The notes: generated from the letters alone by a model not told the origin. Shown: positions 43,875-55,654, counted from the stretch's first letter. The stretch is 64,000 nt of DNA from Dromiciops gliroides (GCF_019393635.1 NC_057866.1:8109723-8173722), one strand, 5' to 3'. Made by a program: numbers and translations.

Positions 43875-46800
43875 CTGGGGGAAGAAACCAAAAAGCAACC
43901 TTGGCATCAGAGGCCCCCTCCCCAGCATCCTCGCTGCTGTTCCACCCTCTGGGTCAGCAGGAGCCATGAAAGTCACCAGCCTGGACCAGATCACAAATTT
44001 TACAAGCCAGGAGACCTTGGCAAGGCCTGGCACCTCTTGGGACCTCAGTTTCCCTATTTGTAAAAGGTGAGGGTTTGAATAGGTGCTCACTAAGGTCCAT
44101 TCCTTCTCTAGGTCCTCTGATCTCTCCAGCTTCCTTCAAGCATTAGAATTGTTCTACAACTGTAGTTACCACCACCCAGAGAGATGCCATTTGCCTCCCT
44201 CACCGCCCATCTAGAGTTAGAGAAAGCCATGGGCTGTGTTTGTGATGGGCATGGGAGCCATCCTCAGCCTGTCCCTAACAGCCTTTTACCCTTTCCCGTG
44301 GGCTCTTTCCTGAGTCCCTCGAGCAACAATTCCCAATCTACTCTCTCCCTTCAAGCCCCCAACTCATTCTCCATGAGAGAGAACTCTCTCTCTTTCTTGC
44401 CTCTGACTTTCCTGCCCATGTTGAGCCTGGGCATTTCCACCCCTCAGAACTCTCACTTTGCTCATGTCTCAGAGGAAGAGGTGGCCCTTTTGCCCAGGAC
44501 CAGCCCATCTAAGTCTTTTTTTTTTTCCTTCAGGGCAATTGGGGTTAAGTGACTTGCCCAGGGTCACACAACTAGTAAGTGTCAAGTGTCTGAGGTCGGA
44601 TTTGAACTCAGGTACATCTGACTCCTGGGCCAGTGCTTTATTCACTGTGCCACCTAGCTGCCCCTAGGGAGATTCTTTTGGACCTGTGTGAGGTTGGAAA
44701 GCAGCTGCTTCCTGCCCTGGGAGGGCTACATGGCCCTGCTCAGCCCAGGTTACTGCCTAGCCTCTGCCTCCCCAGAGACTTTTGAGGATGAGTGGTTGGG
44801 GTAGGGGCCTTCTCTTTCTTGTGAATGTTCCTGTGGAGGGACACAGAGAGTGCCCTAGCCTGAGGTCCTGCAGTCATAGAGTAGAAAGAGGTCTCAGGGG
44901 TCATCTGGTCTAACATCAGCCCCTTCTAAACAGATCCCACAAATGGTCCTCTAATGTGCCCTTGGAGCCCTCTAGTGATGGAAACCTTACTACCTCCCAG
45001 AAAGGCCAAGGCAGGCCTAAGGCTCATACCTTCTGGTAGGTGATGGGTTCCTGGCGGTCCTGACGTAGTTTTTTCAGCAGCACCTTGTCCTTGCGCAGGT
45101 CAGTCTTACAGCCCACCAAGATGATGGGTACCCCTGGGCAAAAGTGTGCCACCTCTGGATACCACTGTCCGGACAGAGAAGGGAGACCATGAATCGGGGA
45201 AGGGGCAGCTTGTCACTTCCCTGAAGTCTTTGGAGAGAGAGAACCGGGCCGGCCTCAGTTTTCTCTCCCAGAGCCCTTTGCAGACTGGCCAGCTCGAGTT
45301 CTCAGCCCTCACTGTGACCTGTTAGGAGTCATTTCTACAGCAGTGGGACCGAGCTGCCCTGTGCTGTCCACACTCTCATGGACCTTGCTGTGAACAGAGC
45401 AAAGTTCACTAACCCCCAAGAGGCTTCACCCAGTCCATTCCTTCCATATTGATAGTATTCTGTTCTAATCTTAAGTACAAAGTATGTCTTTAAGACTTGG
45501 GGGAGGGCGGGTGGCTAGGTGGCACAGTGGATAGAGCACCGGACCTGAGTTCAAATCCGGGCTCAGACATTTAACACTTGCTAGCTGTATGACCCTGGGC
45601 AATGCACTTAACCCCAATTGCCTTGCCTCCCTCCCCCCCAAAAAAGACTTGGGGGAATCCACGACAGAGTGGGCATTAGTGCTGGGCCATTCCCCCTAAC
45701 TAGAAGAACCTCAGAGCCACCTGGAGCCACTTTGGCCCCTGGAGGATTCAGTACTCACTGGCTCCCTGGGGAGGTCAGATCATACAGACTTGTGGATTGT
45801 AGAGATGAGAGGGACCAGCACAGTGACTTGTCTAGGGTCGCACAGCTATTAGGTCACAAAAGCAGAATTTGAATCCAGGCCCTCTGACTCCAAATTCAAT
45901 ATTTATTCTCCTCCTCTCCAAGGGACTGGGGGAAGCTAGACCTTTCAGCAGAAGGAGAGCAGGGAGTGGGGGTGGGCCATCTCCTACCACCCCGCCCCAG
46001 TGCACTGACCTTGGAAAGGATGTTGTCGAAGCTATTGGGGCTCATGACATCATAGCACATGAGCACTACTTGGGCATCTGCATAGGACAGCGGGCGGAGG
46101 CGGTCATAGTCTTCTTGCCCTATAAGTGAGCAGTGAGAAAGAGCACTTATTGTCCAGCCCACTCCCAAGATGCCCAGGGAAGTGTCTCTGCCTAGCTGTA
46201 CCAGAGATTGGGGCAGGGGGAGAGGGGAGCAGACTGCACCTCGTCCTACCCCTCATTCTAAGGATGAGGCCTGGTTCTCCTGTCCTCTTCATTTATTTTC
46301 CTTAAATTATTGTTTACTGCTAAACAGCACTAAAAAGCAATTCAACATAAAGTTCTCACTATTTATATTTTTAAATGAATGTTGAAATCTAAATGTCTCT
46401 CTAGCACCTTATGGTCACACCCTCTCTGCCCCTTCCATTCTAGCTCCGTCTGCTCCTCTTTGTATTTGGAGAATCATTTTTCCTTTGAAAGAGCTGCAGT
46501 CGGTACGTCTGCTGTTTGAATCTCATTGGCATTGATTGAGTACTCACTGGTCGCCGTCACCATGTGTGTGCTTAGCAACAGGAGAAAGGACCAAAGGAGA
46601 CCAGATTCATGGGTTGCCAGAGGGCCCTTTGGCTATGGAATCCCAGAGGGAAGAGCACCCTCCGAACAGAACCCAAAATGGCGGCTTTCTGGATAACCTT
46701 TAGCAAATTGCTGCTCTCTTAGGGAAGGGGAATGAATTTGGAAGTCAAATTTTTTAAAACGAATGTTAAAAATTATTCTACGTGGAATTGGAAAGAAATA

Positions 46801-49800
46801 TGCTATTTTTTCAAGAAAGAAGAAGAGGAAGGGAGGGAAGGAGGGAGGCTTTTAAGCTTATTTGTGGCCTGGATTCTTCTGGCTCTGAGGAGGCCTTGTG
46901 GAGCCTTTTAAAAATCATGTTTTTAAATGCAAAGACTCTTAACACAGAATTACAAAAGAAACCAATTCTTTTGAAAAACATCGATCAATTGGAGCACTGG
47001 CCCTGGAGTCAGGAAAACCTGAGTTCAAATTAGGCCTCAGACACTTACTAGCTGTGGGACTCTAGGCAAGTCATTTAACCCCAATTGCTCCCCCCCTCCA
47101 CCCCCCCAAAAATCCACAGTGATCAGAATCAAATGAAATATTTGTAAAGTGCTTTGGATACATCCTGCAGCCACTGGCTATTAGCTATTATTATAAAAAT
47201 ATTTTTTAAAAATAAGTTCATAGACTCCAAGTTGAGAACTCCTGAATATAAAATGTTAAGAGCATCAGAACTGGGAGGGACCTTTAGAACAAAGAATGTC
47301 ATGTCTTGACATATTATTGGGGAAAAAATAATATTTTTAAAAAGAACTTGGCATGTCAGAACTGTTTTATTGTTCTTCAGTCCTTTTTTTAAATTTTCGT
47401 CTGACTCTCTGTAACCCCATCTGGGGTTTTCTTGGCAGAGATACCTGATTGGCTCGACATCTCCTTATCCAGCTCATTTGACAGATGAGGAAACTGAGGC
47501 CAACTGGGTAAAGTTACTTGTCCAGGGTCACCCAGCTGGTAATTGTCTGAGGCACCATTTGAATTCAGGCCCAGGCACTCTATCCACTGTGGTGCCCCCT
47601 ACCTGCCTGTCAGCTGAATGACCCAGAATGTCAGGACTGGGAAGGGCCATCTTTTCCCAGCTGAAGAAGTCAAGGCCTAGAGAGGTCATGAGATGTTCCC
47701 TATGTCACACAACTATGGCCACTTCTAGGATCAGACCCTAGACTTCCTGACTCCCAATCTAGGGCACCAGGCTATACCCTGGTCTCAGGAGCTCCCCTTG
47801 GAACATTTGGCATTTGGGGGGTGCTTTGCTTTCCTTATTTGTGGACTGGGAGGGAGGGATCGCAGCAGAGGAGGGCCCTTGCTCAGCTGGGTGAAGTCAC
47901 CTGGGCAAGGTCTGGCTGGTGAAGGGTCCTTGTGCAATGACTCAGGCCAGTCAGGACGGAGCAAAAGCCCCACAGCCCTGCCCAGGCCAGTGACCTGTAG
48001 GGGAGACCTGTCTCCCCCTCCCTACTTGGACTTATTGGGGTGGAGCTACAGACAGGGACAAGGTAGACACCTGTCAAGACAAAGAGCGGGCTTTTGTGTG
48101 TGGGAGCAAGAGAAGGGCAGAGGCACCAGTGGGGGGAAGGTCAGCAACCTATGGTCGGACAGCTCCTGAGCTGCTTACTTCCTGCCTTGGCTTTTAGCCC
48201 AGTCGGCCTCATCTCAGACTTCTCTGTACACACGGCTCTTTGGGACTGGAAACTGAGAAGCTAAGGCTGGGGTCACTTCTTGGCTCTGTGGCCCAGAGTG
48301 CAAGGGCGTTGGCATACACTGGAGGAAAGGAAGGAGGGGGTGGTGCCTTGGGGAGACGAGAGCAGGTCTGTATCCTTCCCTCCTCCTCTCTCCCCAACTT
48401 TACCCTGTGTCTTTGGGGCCCTGGGCCTTTGGAAGGCAGGCAGGCGAATTTAGGGTGAGGGCTTAGGGTTCTAAGCTCTGAATCTCCCTCATACAGACGG
48501 GCTTCCCCAGGCCATCCAGCCTCTGCCTCCCATTTCCCCTCTGCAGCAAGCTTACCTGCTGTGTCCCAGAGGTAGAGATTCACAGGTTTGCCCTCAAGCT
48601 GCAAGACCATGGAATACCGCTCAAAGACAGTGGGAACATAGGCCTGAGTAGAAGGAGAGAAAAGGTGTTTAATGGCAGAGGGAGACTGGAGGCCACCAAG
48701 AGTCAGTTAACAAATGGTAAGAGTCTAGGATGTGTGGGGTATTGTGCCAAGCTCTGGGGATACAAGAAAGGCAAAAGACCCTCCCTGCCCTCAAGGAGTT
48801 TACAGTCTGATGGGGAAAACAGCAGGCACACAAGTCATGGACGGGATGTATTGGAGTGAATCTCTAGAGAAGGCACAGGCAGGAAGGAGATCAGGAAAGG
48901 CTTCCTATAAAGGGGGGAGGGGTCAGATAGGAGCAGGGAGAGCCTTTCAGACCTGGGGGACGGCCAGAGAAAATGCCCACAGCCCAAAGGAGGAGGAACT
49001 TTCTGGGATCAGCCAGGAAGCCATACACAGAGGAGGAGGAGGAAGAAGGGAGAAGGAGCCTGGAAAGGCAGGATAAGGCTAGGTCATGAAAGGTTTTGAA
49101 CAAGCAGAATTTTGCATTTGATCCTGGAGGCGATAGGGAGCCACTGATGTTGATTGAGATGGGGAGTGACATGGTTGGGCTTGGGCTTTAGGAAAATGGC
49201 CTGGAGTAGGGAGAGAGCCATGACCGGTAGACAAAGCAGCAGACAATTTCAGTAGTCCAGATGTGAAGAAACGAGGGCCTGTGTCATGCTGGTGGAAAAG
49301 AGAAGGGGTACAGTGGAGAGATCCTGGGAAGGGAAAGGAAACAGGAGGGGAAACTGGCCAGGTCAGATCTCAGCTTTCACGGTCACCCCGATGAGCACTG
49401 GAAGGGGAGGGGAGCAGAGGGAGGAGGGATGGTTAGCCTGGGTCCTCAAAGGCAAAAAGAGAATCTATGGACATTGGGATGATTTGAAGCCCAGTTTCCC
49501 TTCTCCCAACGAATGGGAACTTCTCAGTTCCTCTTAACTGTGGCGAGCCAGGAACTTTCTGCACCATAGAAATGTGAGGCAGGCGTTGAGATGGTGGCGG
49601 GGAGGCCTTGGCCCCAAGGCTACAAGGAGACCCTCTGGCCTTGGAGGGGAGGGGCCTCCCACCCCCACCCCCCTCCAGGCTGTGCCCCTGCCCCCCTCCT
49701 CAGGGCTGAGGGCCTGGAAGATAAGGGCTGGGCCAGGTGGGCCAGGTCTTCTGCCAGGAAGGGCAGAACCCCACCCAGCTGTGGCTGGGCCCAGGGAGTG

Positions 49801-52800
49801 ACTCAGAAGGGCAGTTGGGGCCTCTGAGTCAACAGGACATAGGCCTTAGCTCAGGGTTGGGAGGGACAGGGTACAACAAGACAAGCACTCCTAGGGGAGG
49901 CCGAGGGTCAGGAGTGGGGGCCTCGCCGATGTTGGGGGCCTCCTCCCTTCCCCCAAACCTTTCCAGTGAGAGTTTCTTAAGCACCCCTATGTGGAGGCAC
50001 TGTGCTGAGAGCTGGAGATCAGAAGACAAGGGAAAGGCTGTGGGAGAGCCCCGAGCCTGAGCCCCTCAGGAGCTGGAGTTGTGCCTTTCATTGATTCCAT
50101 GTCCACTCATCCTTGTGGTCTCCCCCAAGACCTAACAGGTGGGGAGTGTTCATTGATTGGATTTGTACCCGAAGGGTCCTGAGCCAAGATTGGCACATAG
50201 TAGGCACCCACATGACTGATTGATTGATCTTCCCCCACACACACACACATACTCTGCCCAGGGCCTAGAGGTCAGGTCAGGTGTGGGAGAGGGAGGAAGG
50301 ATGCCCAGGCTGGGCTTCCAGTGGACATTGGAGTCCTGTGGACCCTGGGCTAGTGTGACCCTGGGCAAGTTTTCTAACTTGCTCAGATCAGTTTCTTCAA
50401 CTATAAAGTAGGAATGGTAATCCCTGCCCCACCTGCTTCTCAAGACTGCTGACCTTAAAACTGAGCTGGGATGAGACCAGAAAACCCGTCCTGTGTCTCC
50501 CCAGGTGGACCATCCCTCCTATCTGGGATCTGAAAGCAAAGGCTCACCAGCACCCCTGGGCTTGTGGGGAGAGGGCATCATGAGCACAGGCTGGCCAGAT
50601 ATACAGAGCACTGTACCCCCATTAACCTAGAACCTCCCCAATTACAGCTGGGAGCACCCTTGCAGGCCTCAGCTCTCTTGACTGGGCTACCTTCCACCCA
50701 TTGGACCTAGCCTGGACCATCCAACAAAACCTCACTCTTTTTTCTTTTTTTGCGGGGCAATGGGGGTTAAGTGACTTGCCCAGGGTCACACAGCCAGTAA
50801 GTGTTAAGTATCTGAGGCTGGATTTGAACTCAGGTCTTCCTGAATCCAGGGCCTGTGCTCTATCCACTGTGCCACCTAGCTGCCCCAAAACCTCACTCTT
50901 GTGTATCAAGGTGCTCAGATGGGAAGACAGAGAAGCCAGAATATTCCTGGATCTCAGAGTCTAGTGAGGAAATGACATGACCCAGATCCCTCTGGTGACT
51001 GAGAAGACAGGGTGAGGAGAGGCTTGGAGGGGGCTGCCTGGGGTCCCTTGCAGAGGCCTGGGCTGGCTCCCCCAAGAAGTCCGAGCAGCTCTCAAGCCCT
51101 CATCTCTGCTTCCACACCTGTGTCCCCCTTCTCCATCAGTGCCTCCCCAGGAGTGTAGAAGTGATAAGCAGCTAATCTGAGCTACTCATTAATCAGCTCT
51201 GAGCAGCTAAAGAGGGCCCAGGCTCTTGCTGCCCTTCCCGGGTCATTCCCATGGGGGAGGGGAAACATGGGGCCTGCTTTGGAGTCCAGGAAAATTTCCT
51301 CCTCCTGGGCTACAAGGGGGAGGGCCAAGGCTCAGGCAGGCCTTTGGAGAGATGGCTTGTCGTCACTGTGGTTGGGGGAGGGTGCCAGCCATGACACCTC
51401 CCCCAAACCACTAGGGTGCCGGTGTGGGATACACCAAGGAGAGGCGGGCCTGCCCTCACCAAGTGTGCTCCCCCCACCAAAAGGGCACAGGCGAGATAGG
51501 CCACATGGCAATAAGCAGGAAGCCATCCTCACCAAAGCAAAGGCCCAGGGGAGAGTGTTAGACCTCCAGGAGGGTTAGAGGGGCAGGAGGACCAGACTCT
51601 TCAAGGGGGAGGAGAGGAGAGACTACATCTTTTACCCAGGTGACAGCCTGGGTAAAGGCCTGGAGGCTGGAGACGGAATGTCATGTCCAGGGAACTGCTC
51701 AGAGCATGCAGGGGGGAGAAGGAAGGCTGTGTGGGCCAGGGTCAGAGAACCACTTTCTGTTTGACTTGGGCAGAGCCAGCACTTCTCTGGACCTCGTCTG
51801 TCAAATGGGGCTGTTGGGTTACAACGCCTTTCCAATGGCAACCCTTCCGGCTCTAAGTCTAGGAACCTATAAATTCACTGAAGAGGTAGGGGACTGTGGG
51901 TATGGAGTACTGCATACCCCAGCAGACACAGTCATCTGATTGGTTCTGCTGAAGTTGGTTTTTTTCTTTTTAATATTTACGAAAAGGGAAGCCTTGTTGG
52001 GGAGGAGGAGAAGGAAGAGCTATATTTGGAAGTGAATGTGACATAAAAACAAAAGGGGTCATACATGTTGAAAAATACATATGAAATAAGACTGGAAAAA
52101 AGATGTGGGCCAGATTGGGAAGGGCTTGTCTTCCCCCCATTGTCCTCTGGTGCCTGAGGGTTTGGGTGAGGTTTGGAGGAAAGAGAGCCCCGCCCTTTCT
52201 CGAAGCTCCTCCAATCAGTTTCTGTTCTGTAGCATGTTGCACAAAGAGCCCGCCCTCCCCAGCCTTATAAACTGTGGTTCCAGAGAAGGTGCCAACCTAT
52301 ACTAGTGGAGGGAGTTTGTTCATATGCCAGTGAAGACAGGCCCCTGTCTTTCCCCATAGGTACCCCCGTGATACCACTCTCTTCCAGGTCAGCATGCCCA
52401 GATTGCTCCCTTCCCCCTCCTTTGTTCTCTGTCTGCCCTTGGGAGCCTGGAGAGAAGCCGAGGAAGAGCAGTTCCAGCCCAGGTGGGGGTCCAGGACAAA
52501 GAAAATAGATAAGATTCCCTCTCGGGCTCGTGCCATCTCTCCCAGACTGTCTACCATTTAGCCTGTCTCCCTATCTTTGTCTCTGCAGAGTAGTTTCCTG
52601 CAACCTCCCCCACTGGACCGGGAGCTCCCTGATCCCAGGGGCTGCCTTTGGCCTTTCTCAGGTCTCAGTTATCCCTTCCACACTTTAACTTTTCCCATTG
52701 TGGTTTACATGTATCATTAGCCACATAAGAAATTAAATGGGGATTGGGGGGGTGGAGTTTTGAAGAGTTGCAGAAACTCAGAAATGCATAAAATATATGT

Positions 52801-54107
52801 ATAGTATTATATAATACCAACCCAGATTTTACAGTAAGGTGCTGTGAATGCCCCATGAAAGAGAGAAGGAAGTCAGACTTCTCTGGTACACACTGCGGGC
52901 CAAAAGAGTCCCCATGGATTTTCTAGGCAAGGGGGGTAAGGGGGGGCAGCTCCATGTGGAAGGGGTAGCAGCTGTCAGTCAAGTTCTTCTTGATGACGGG
53001 TAGATGGGACTGAGCTGATGGGTCACAGGTGCCTCCGAGTGTTGGCCTGCAAACCAGTAGGTTTTAGCCCAATAAGAAACCAACTCTGTTCATGGAGGAG
53101 AAAACCCCTCAGGCGTCCACTTTGCCTGAGCCCCAGGCTCTCTGGCCTCTGAGCCAACGTGGCCTGTGGCCTTTGTTGGATAGTAAGGGTATAGAAAAAC
53201 AGAGAGATGTAAGCGATTAGTTTAGAGAGGCAAAGGGCTGCTGCTGGGTGGGTGGCCCAGTGGTAGTGGGTTCTACTTGCACTTAGAAAGACCTAAGTTC
53301 AAATCCTGCATTCTTTACCTTCCTAGCTATGTGACCCAGGGGCAAAGCACTTACCTCTCTCTGCCTCAGTTTCCTTATCTGTAAAGTAGAAATAGTCTTC
53401 CCACCTACCTGAGATAATCCAGGAAAAGCTTTGCCAATTCAAAAGGCCCATGTCCGATGCTGTTAATACTAGTATTGTTACTCTATTCCAAAGGAAGGAC
53501 GGAACACACAGTGGCGGGGGAATGGGGGAGACCGCCCAAGAAAAAGCTCTTCCTGTGAGGTAGGGGCTGGTCCGGAAGGGAGTTCAGATTGGTAGATGGA
53601 CTAGGAAGTGGACCACTGAAGGGGTGTCCTGGTTGGTTACGGGCAGGGGAGAACAGGAGGAGGGGAGGGAGCAGGGCTGGTCTGGGCCTTTACACATCAA
53701 ACCCTGAACATGCCTCAGCATGATGCTTGGGCCCACTCCCTCACGCTGGAGAAGCCCTGCCTGCCATCAGCAAGGAAGGAAAGAACTTGGAAAGCAGTTG
53801 GGAAGCGGCCCCTGCAGGCACCTGCCCCCATTTTCCCTTCTGGGATCTCTTAGGAGAGAGGGGGAAGGGCAGAGAAGGGCAGCTGTGTGTGACTGTGGGC
53901 AGGGGACATGACAAAGGGTGCCGCTGTGCGTGTGTGTTGCTGCGTGGGGTGCCCCAGTATGTGGAAGTCAGTACTCACCTCAGGGAACTCTCCCTTGGCG
54001 AAGACCATCAGCAGAGACGTCTTGCCGCACCCACCGTCCCCCACTAGGACCACCTTGATGGTAGGGACAGCTGGGTCCGAAGGCTGGGGTTCATTGTCCC
54101 TTTGCAT
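43704..54107 (-). CDS. RHOD: RHOD, Rho-family small GTPase (complete, five coding exons)
   Basis: Spliced coding sequence is complement(join(43704..43874, 45030..45164, 46010..46119, 48556..48643, 53979..54107)), 630 nt plus stop, giving 210 residues, the length of human RHOD. Seen in the translation: P-loop GDGGCGKT (residues 23-30), switch I VPTVFERY (46-53), DTAGQ with catalytic Gln74, GCKTD (127-131; base recognition), a Rho insert beginning LRKDK, ECSA (169-172) and a C-terminal CVVT box for prenylation after a basic stretch. An in-frame TGA lies nine codons before the ATG, fixing the start. RhoD is known to act on endosome motility and actin organisation at plasma membrane and early endosomes; that role is transferred by family. 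RHOF is the nearest alternative, but CVVT, the short N-terminus and SPNSFDNI favour RHOD. No frameshift or missing key residue was seen. Confidence 0.95.
43875..45029 (-). other. RHOD: RHOD intron 4
   Basis: Intron with GT (GTATGAG) and AG ends. It holds a minus-strand CORE-SINE (44514-44666) and a diverged MIR-like stretch (about 44870-45000) of the 'GTCTCAGGGGTCATCTGGTC' kind. No additional exon was recognised. Confidence 0.9.
44514..44666 (-). mobile_element. CORE-SINE copy 14, RHOD intron 4
   Basis: Minus orientation, with a T-run at its left end and head CACCTAGCTGCCCC at the right. No convincing target duplication was seen. Confidence 0.92.
45030..45164 (-). CDS. RHOD: RHOD coding exon 4
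   Basis: Encodes residues 110-154, [18 protein letters not shown] then CKTDLRKDK and the Rho insert, ending PITYQK. It is flanked by acceptor GGACAG and donor GTATGAG. It is exactly 135 nt (45 codons), phase 0 on both sides. Confidence 0.95.
45165..46009 (-). other. RHOD: RHOD intron 3
   Basis: Intron between coding exons 4 and 3. It carries a plus-strand CORE-SINE (45506-45644) with duplicated AGACTTGGGGGA flanks and a weak MIR-like segment at about 45790-45900. No extra coding sequence was seen. Confidence 0.9.
45506..45644 (+). mobile_element. CORE-SINE copy 15, RHOD intron 3
   Basis: Short internal deletion between head and B box (GAGCACCGGACCTGAGTTC). Flanked by AGACTTGGGGGA duplicates. 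Inserted antisense to RHOD transcription. Confidence 0.94.
46010..46119 (-). CDS. RHOD: RHOD coding exon 3
   Basis: Encodes residues 73-109: [11 protein letters not shown] (switch II) then [14 protein letters not shown]. The acceptor is TATAG before GGCAAG and the donor is GTCAGT after AAG. At 110 nt it restores phase 0 when joined to exon 2. The SPNSFDNI segment is typical of RHOD rather than RHOF. Confidence 0.95.
46984..47205 (+). repeat. Headless CORE-SINE / MIR-like element, RHOD intron 2
   Basis: Begins inside the head (GGAGCACTGGCCCTGGAGTC), keeps B box and CORE, then a tail including GTAAAGTGCTTTGGATAC and GCTATTAGCTATTATTAT, the L2-like end of older MIR-type SINEs. Confidence 0.85.
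47380..47600 (-). mobile_element. SINE with RTE-like 3' tail, copy 3, RHOD intron 2
   Basis: CATCTGGGGTTTTCTTGGCA (tail) through GAGGAAACTGAGGCC to CTCTATCCACTGTGGTGCCC (head), minus orientation and diverged. Confidence 0.82.
48556..48643 (-). CDS. RHOD: RHOD coding exon 2
   Basis: Encodes residues 44-72 and the first base of codon 73: [10 protein letters not shown] (switch I) through NLYLWDTA. The acceptor is CAG before GCC; the donor GTAAG is at plus-strand 48551-48555. It is 88 nt long, ending in phase 1, which exon 3 matches. Confidence 0.95.
48690..49285 (+). repeat. Same interspersed repeat family, longest copy, RHOD intron 1
   Basis: Starts GTTAACAAATGGTAAGAGTC, then GCCAAGCTCTGGGGATACAA, CTCAAGGAGTTTACAGTCTG, AAGGCTTCCTATAAAGGGGG, GATCCTGGAGGCGATAGGGA, GAGTGACATGGTTGGGCTTG and CAGTAGTCCAGATGTGAAGA. 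It is the best-preserved copy and useful as a guide to the others. Confidence 0.82.
50740..50886 (-). mobile_element. CORE-SINE copy 16, RHOD intron 1
   Basis: Minus orientation on the window, so sense to RHOD. Perfect 14-bp duplication AAAACCTCACTCTT at 50726-50739 and 50887-50900. Confidence 0.97.
53260..53445 (+). repeat. MIR-like SINE, RHOD intron 1
   Basis: AGACCTAAGTTCAAATCCTG, TAGCTATGTGACCCAGGGGC, CTGCCTCAGTTTCCTTATCT. Confidence 0.82.
53979..54107 (-). CDS. RHOD: RHOD coding exon 1
   Basis: Encodes residues 1-43, from MQRDNEPQ through the P-loop to FPE. The ATG has G at -3. The exon ends GAG followed by donor GTGAGT (plus-strand 53973-53978), phase 0. The N-terminal extension before [10 protein letters not shown] is about 16 residues, close to human RHOD in length but different in sequence, as usual for this variable tail. 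Confidence 0.95.
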
Positions 54108-54340
54108 GCCGCTGGCCCCAGAGCCGGTCCTTCAAAAGGCCCCGTCCTGCTCAGCGGGCATCTCTCTGGGAAGGTGTGTCGAGGGAAGGTCAGGCTTCCT
54201 CTTCTTCCTTGGACTTTCCCCCACTCCCTGCAGGTCGGGACCTCCCCTCTATCTTCTCTCTGCCTCCGGGGGCTGGGAGGCTGTGGGGGCCGTGGGGGCC
54301 TGCTGGATCTCCAGAGGAGGTGGGAGTTACTGAGCTACAG
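54108..54340 (-). promoter_or_regulatory. RHOD: RHOD 5' UTR / proximal promoter region (approximate)
   Basis: Sequence immediately upstream of the RHOD ATG. It is GC-rich but not a CpG island, and no TATA box was found. The start site cannot be placed; a further untranslated exon cannot be excluded. Confidence 0.35.
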
Positions 54341-55114
54341 ATGTAGCCCTGGCCCAGCCCAGCCCCTCTGGTGACAGGCCCGGAAGGCTGCAGGTATGTG
54401 AGCTCAGGAATGTGGAAGGGGCGGGCACCACCTGCAGGAAGCCAGGAAGCTGGAGAAGGCTTGGCTGAGCTGTGTGTGACACCTGGAGACTCCCAGGGTG
54501 AAGGTGTGGCCCAGCGGGGCAGCTGGGTAGGCAAGGGAGCAGGGACCCTGGAGATCAGAGCTCCAGCCTAGAGGCTGCTTAGTCCAACTTCCTTGTTTGA
54601 CAGAAGAGAGAATGGAGACCTGGGGAAGCAAAATGGCTACTGCTAGGATACCCTGGGGGCGGGGTTGGAGGGGATCCTCTCTTCTCATCCTATCCACCAC
54701 GCCTCATTTTACTGCAGATACTCGTGGCACCCCAAGGTCTCAGAATGAACTCCAGGCACAAGCGGAGCTCAAAGGGTCTGAGGGGTGGCAGGGCCTTCCC
54801 TGCCTACCACTCCCCTCCCCAGGTCGTTTTAGCCATTGCTGGGGCTTGTGGCCAGTCCTAGGGAGGGACCCCGTCAGTGAGCTCTGCTGGGCTGCTGGGA
54901 CCAGCCAGACTGGGGACCCTTCCCCTCCTGTCAACCTGTGAGATGGGAAGGGCTCCTTCTCCCCAGCCTCACTATCTGCCCTCTCTCCCACCTGCTCTTC
55001 CCCTCCCTATTACCCATCACTTTCCAGTGGCTCATTTAGTTGAAAGTGGATGTAGATTTTTAAAAGGCTTTATTGAAGTCTTTTGTTTTTTACATATCAA
55101 TCATTTCTAGAAAT

Positions 55115-55135
55115 GCACACACACACACACACACA
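55115..55135 (+). repeat. (CA)n microsatellite
   Basis: Short CA array upstream of RHOD, next to the CORE-SINE at 55342. Confidence 0.95.
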
Positions 55136-55341
55136 GGAACTGAACCCTCCCTTGTATCAAAGAAACCAGTGAAGCAGAAATAACTGATGAGGTGACCTCA
55201 TCTGACAGTGTCTGCACCATTCTGCCCTAGCAGTTCCCACCTCTTTGGCCAAGAGAAGGAAGGGAGGGAGGAACAGGCTGGGGACTGAACTGGTGACTTC
55301 ATGGGTATAGGGAACTCCTTCCAAAAAAGATCAACACCTTC

Positions 55342-55490
55342 GGGGGCGGCTAGGTGATGCAGTGGATAAAGCACCGGCCCTGGATTCAGGAGGACCTGAG
55401 TTCAAATCTGGCCTCAGACACTTGACACTTACTAGCTGTGTGACCCTGGGCAAGTCACTTAACCCTCATTGACCCACTTTAAAAAAAAAA
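55342..55490 (+). mobile_element. CORE-SINE copy 17, upstream of RHOD
   Basis: Flanked by AAAAGATCAACACCTTC on both sides; near-consensus body. About 1.2 kb upstream of the RHOD start codon. Confidence 0.97.
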
Positions 55491-55524
55491 AAAAGATCAA
55501 CACCTTCTCTTAGACCAAGTCTGT

Positions 55525-55650
55525 GTTTTTTAAGAGCCCAGAGAAGTTTGGTGTCTTGTCCAGGATCACAGAGCCAATCTGTCAGAGGTGGAACTTAAAC
55601 CCAGGTCTGCCTGGCTCTAAGGCCAGCTCTCTACCCCACTGCACCATAAT
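55525..55650 (-). repeat. MIR-like SINE fragment
   Basis: GTCTTGTCCAGGATCACAGA, GTGGAACTTAAACCCAGGTC. Confidence 0.72.
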
Positions 55651-55654
55651 TGCT

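Larger units (their letters stand above)
46120..48555 (-). other. RHOD: RHOD intron 2
   Basis: Intron of about 2.4 kb. It contains a headless CORE-SINE (46984-47205), an RTE-tailed SINE in minus orientation (47380-47600) and a MIR-like remnant (47620-47800). The stretch 46120-46980 shows no recognised repeat or gene; 47800-48550 is unique sequence without a supportable feature. Confidence 0.85.
48644..53978 (-). other. RHOD: RHOD intron 1
   Basis: First intron, about 5.3 kb. It contains a long copy of the 'GTGCCAAGCTCTGGGGATAC' repeat family (48700-49280), a shorter one near 49960-50040, a minus-strand CORE-SINE (50740-50886) and a MIR (53260-53440). Sequence at 51000-53200 is GC-moderate and looks unique. 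First introns often hold enhancers, but no specific element can be named here. Confidence 0.85.

Noticed and set aside
50236..50250. Short CACACACA run as a microsatellite
   Set aside because: Too short to separate from chance or be useful.
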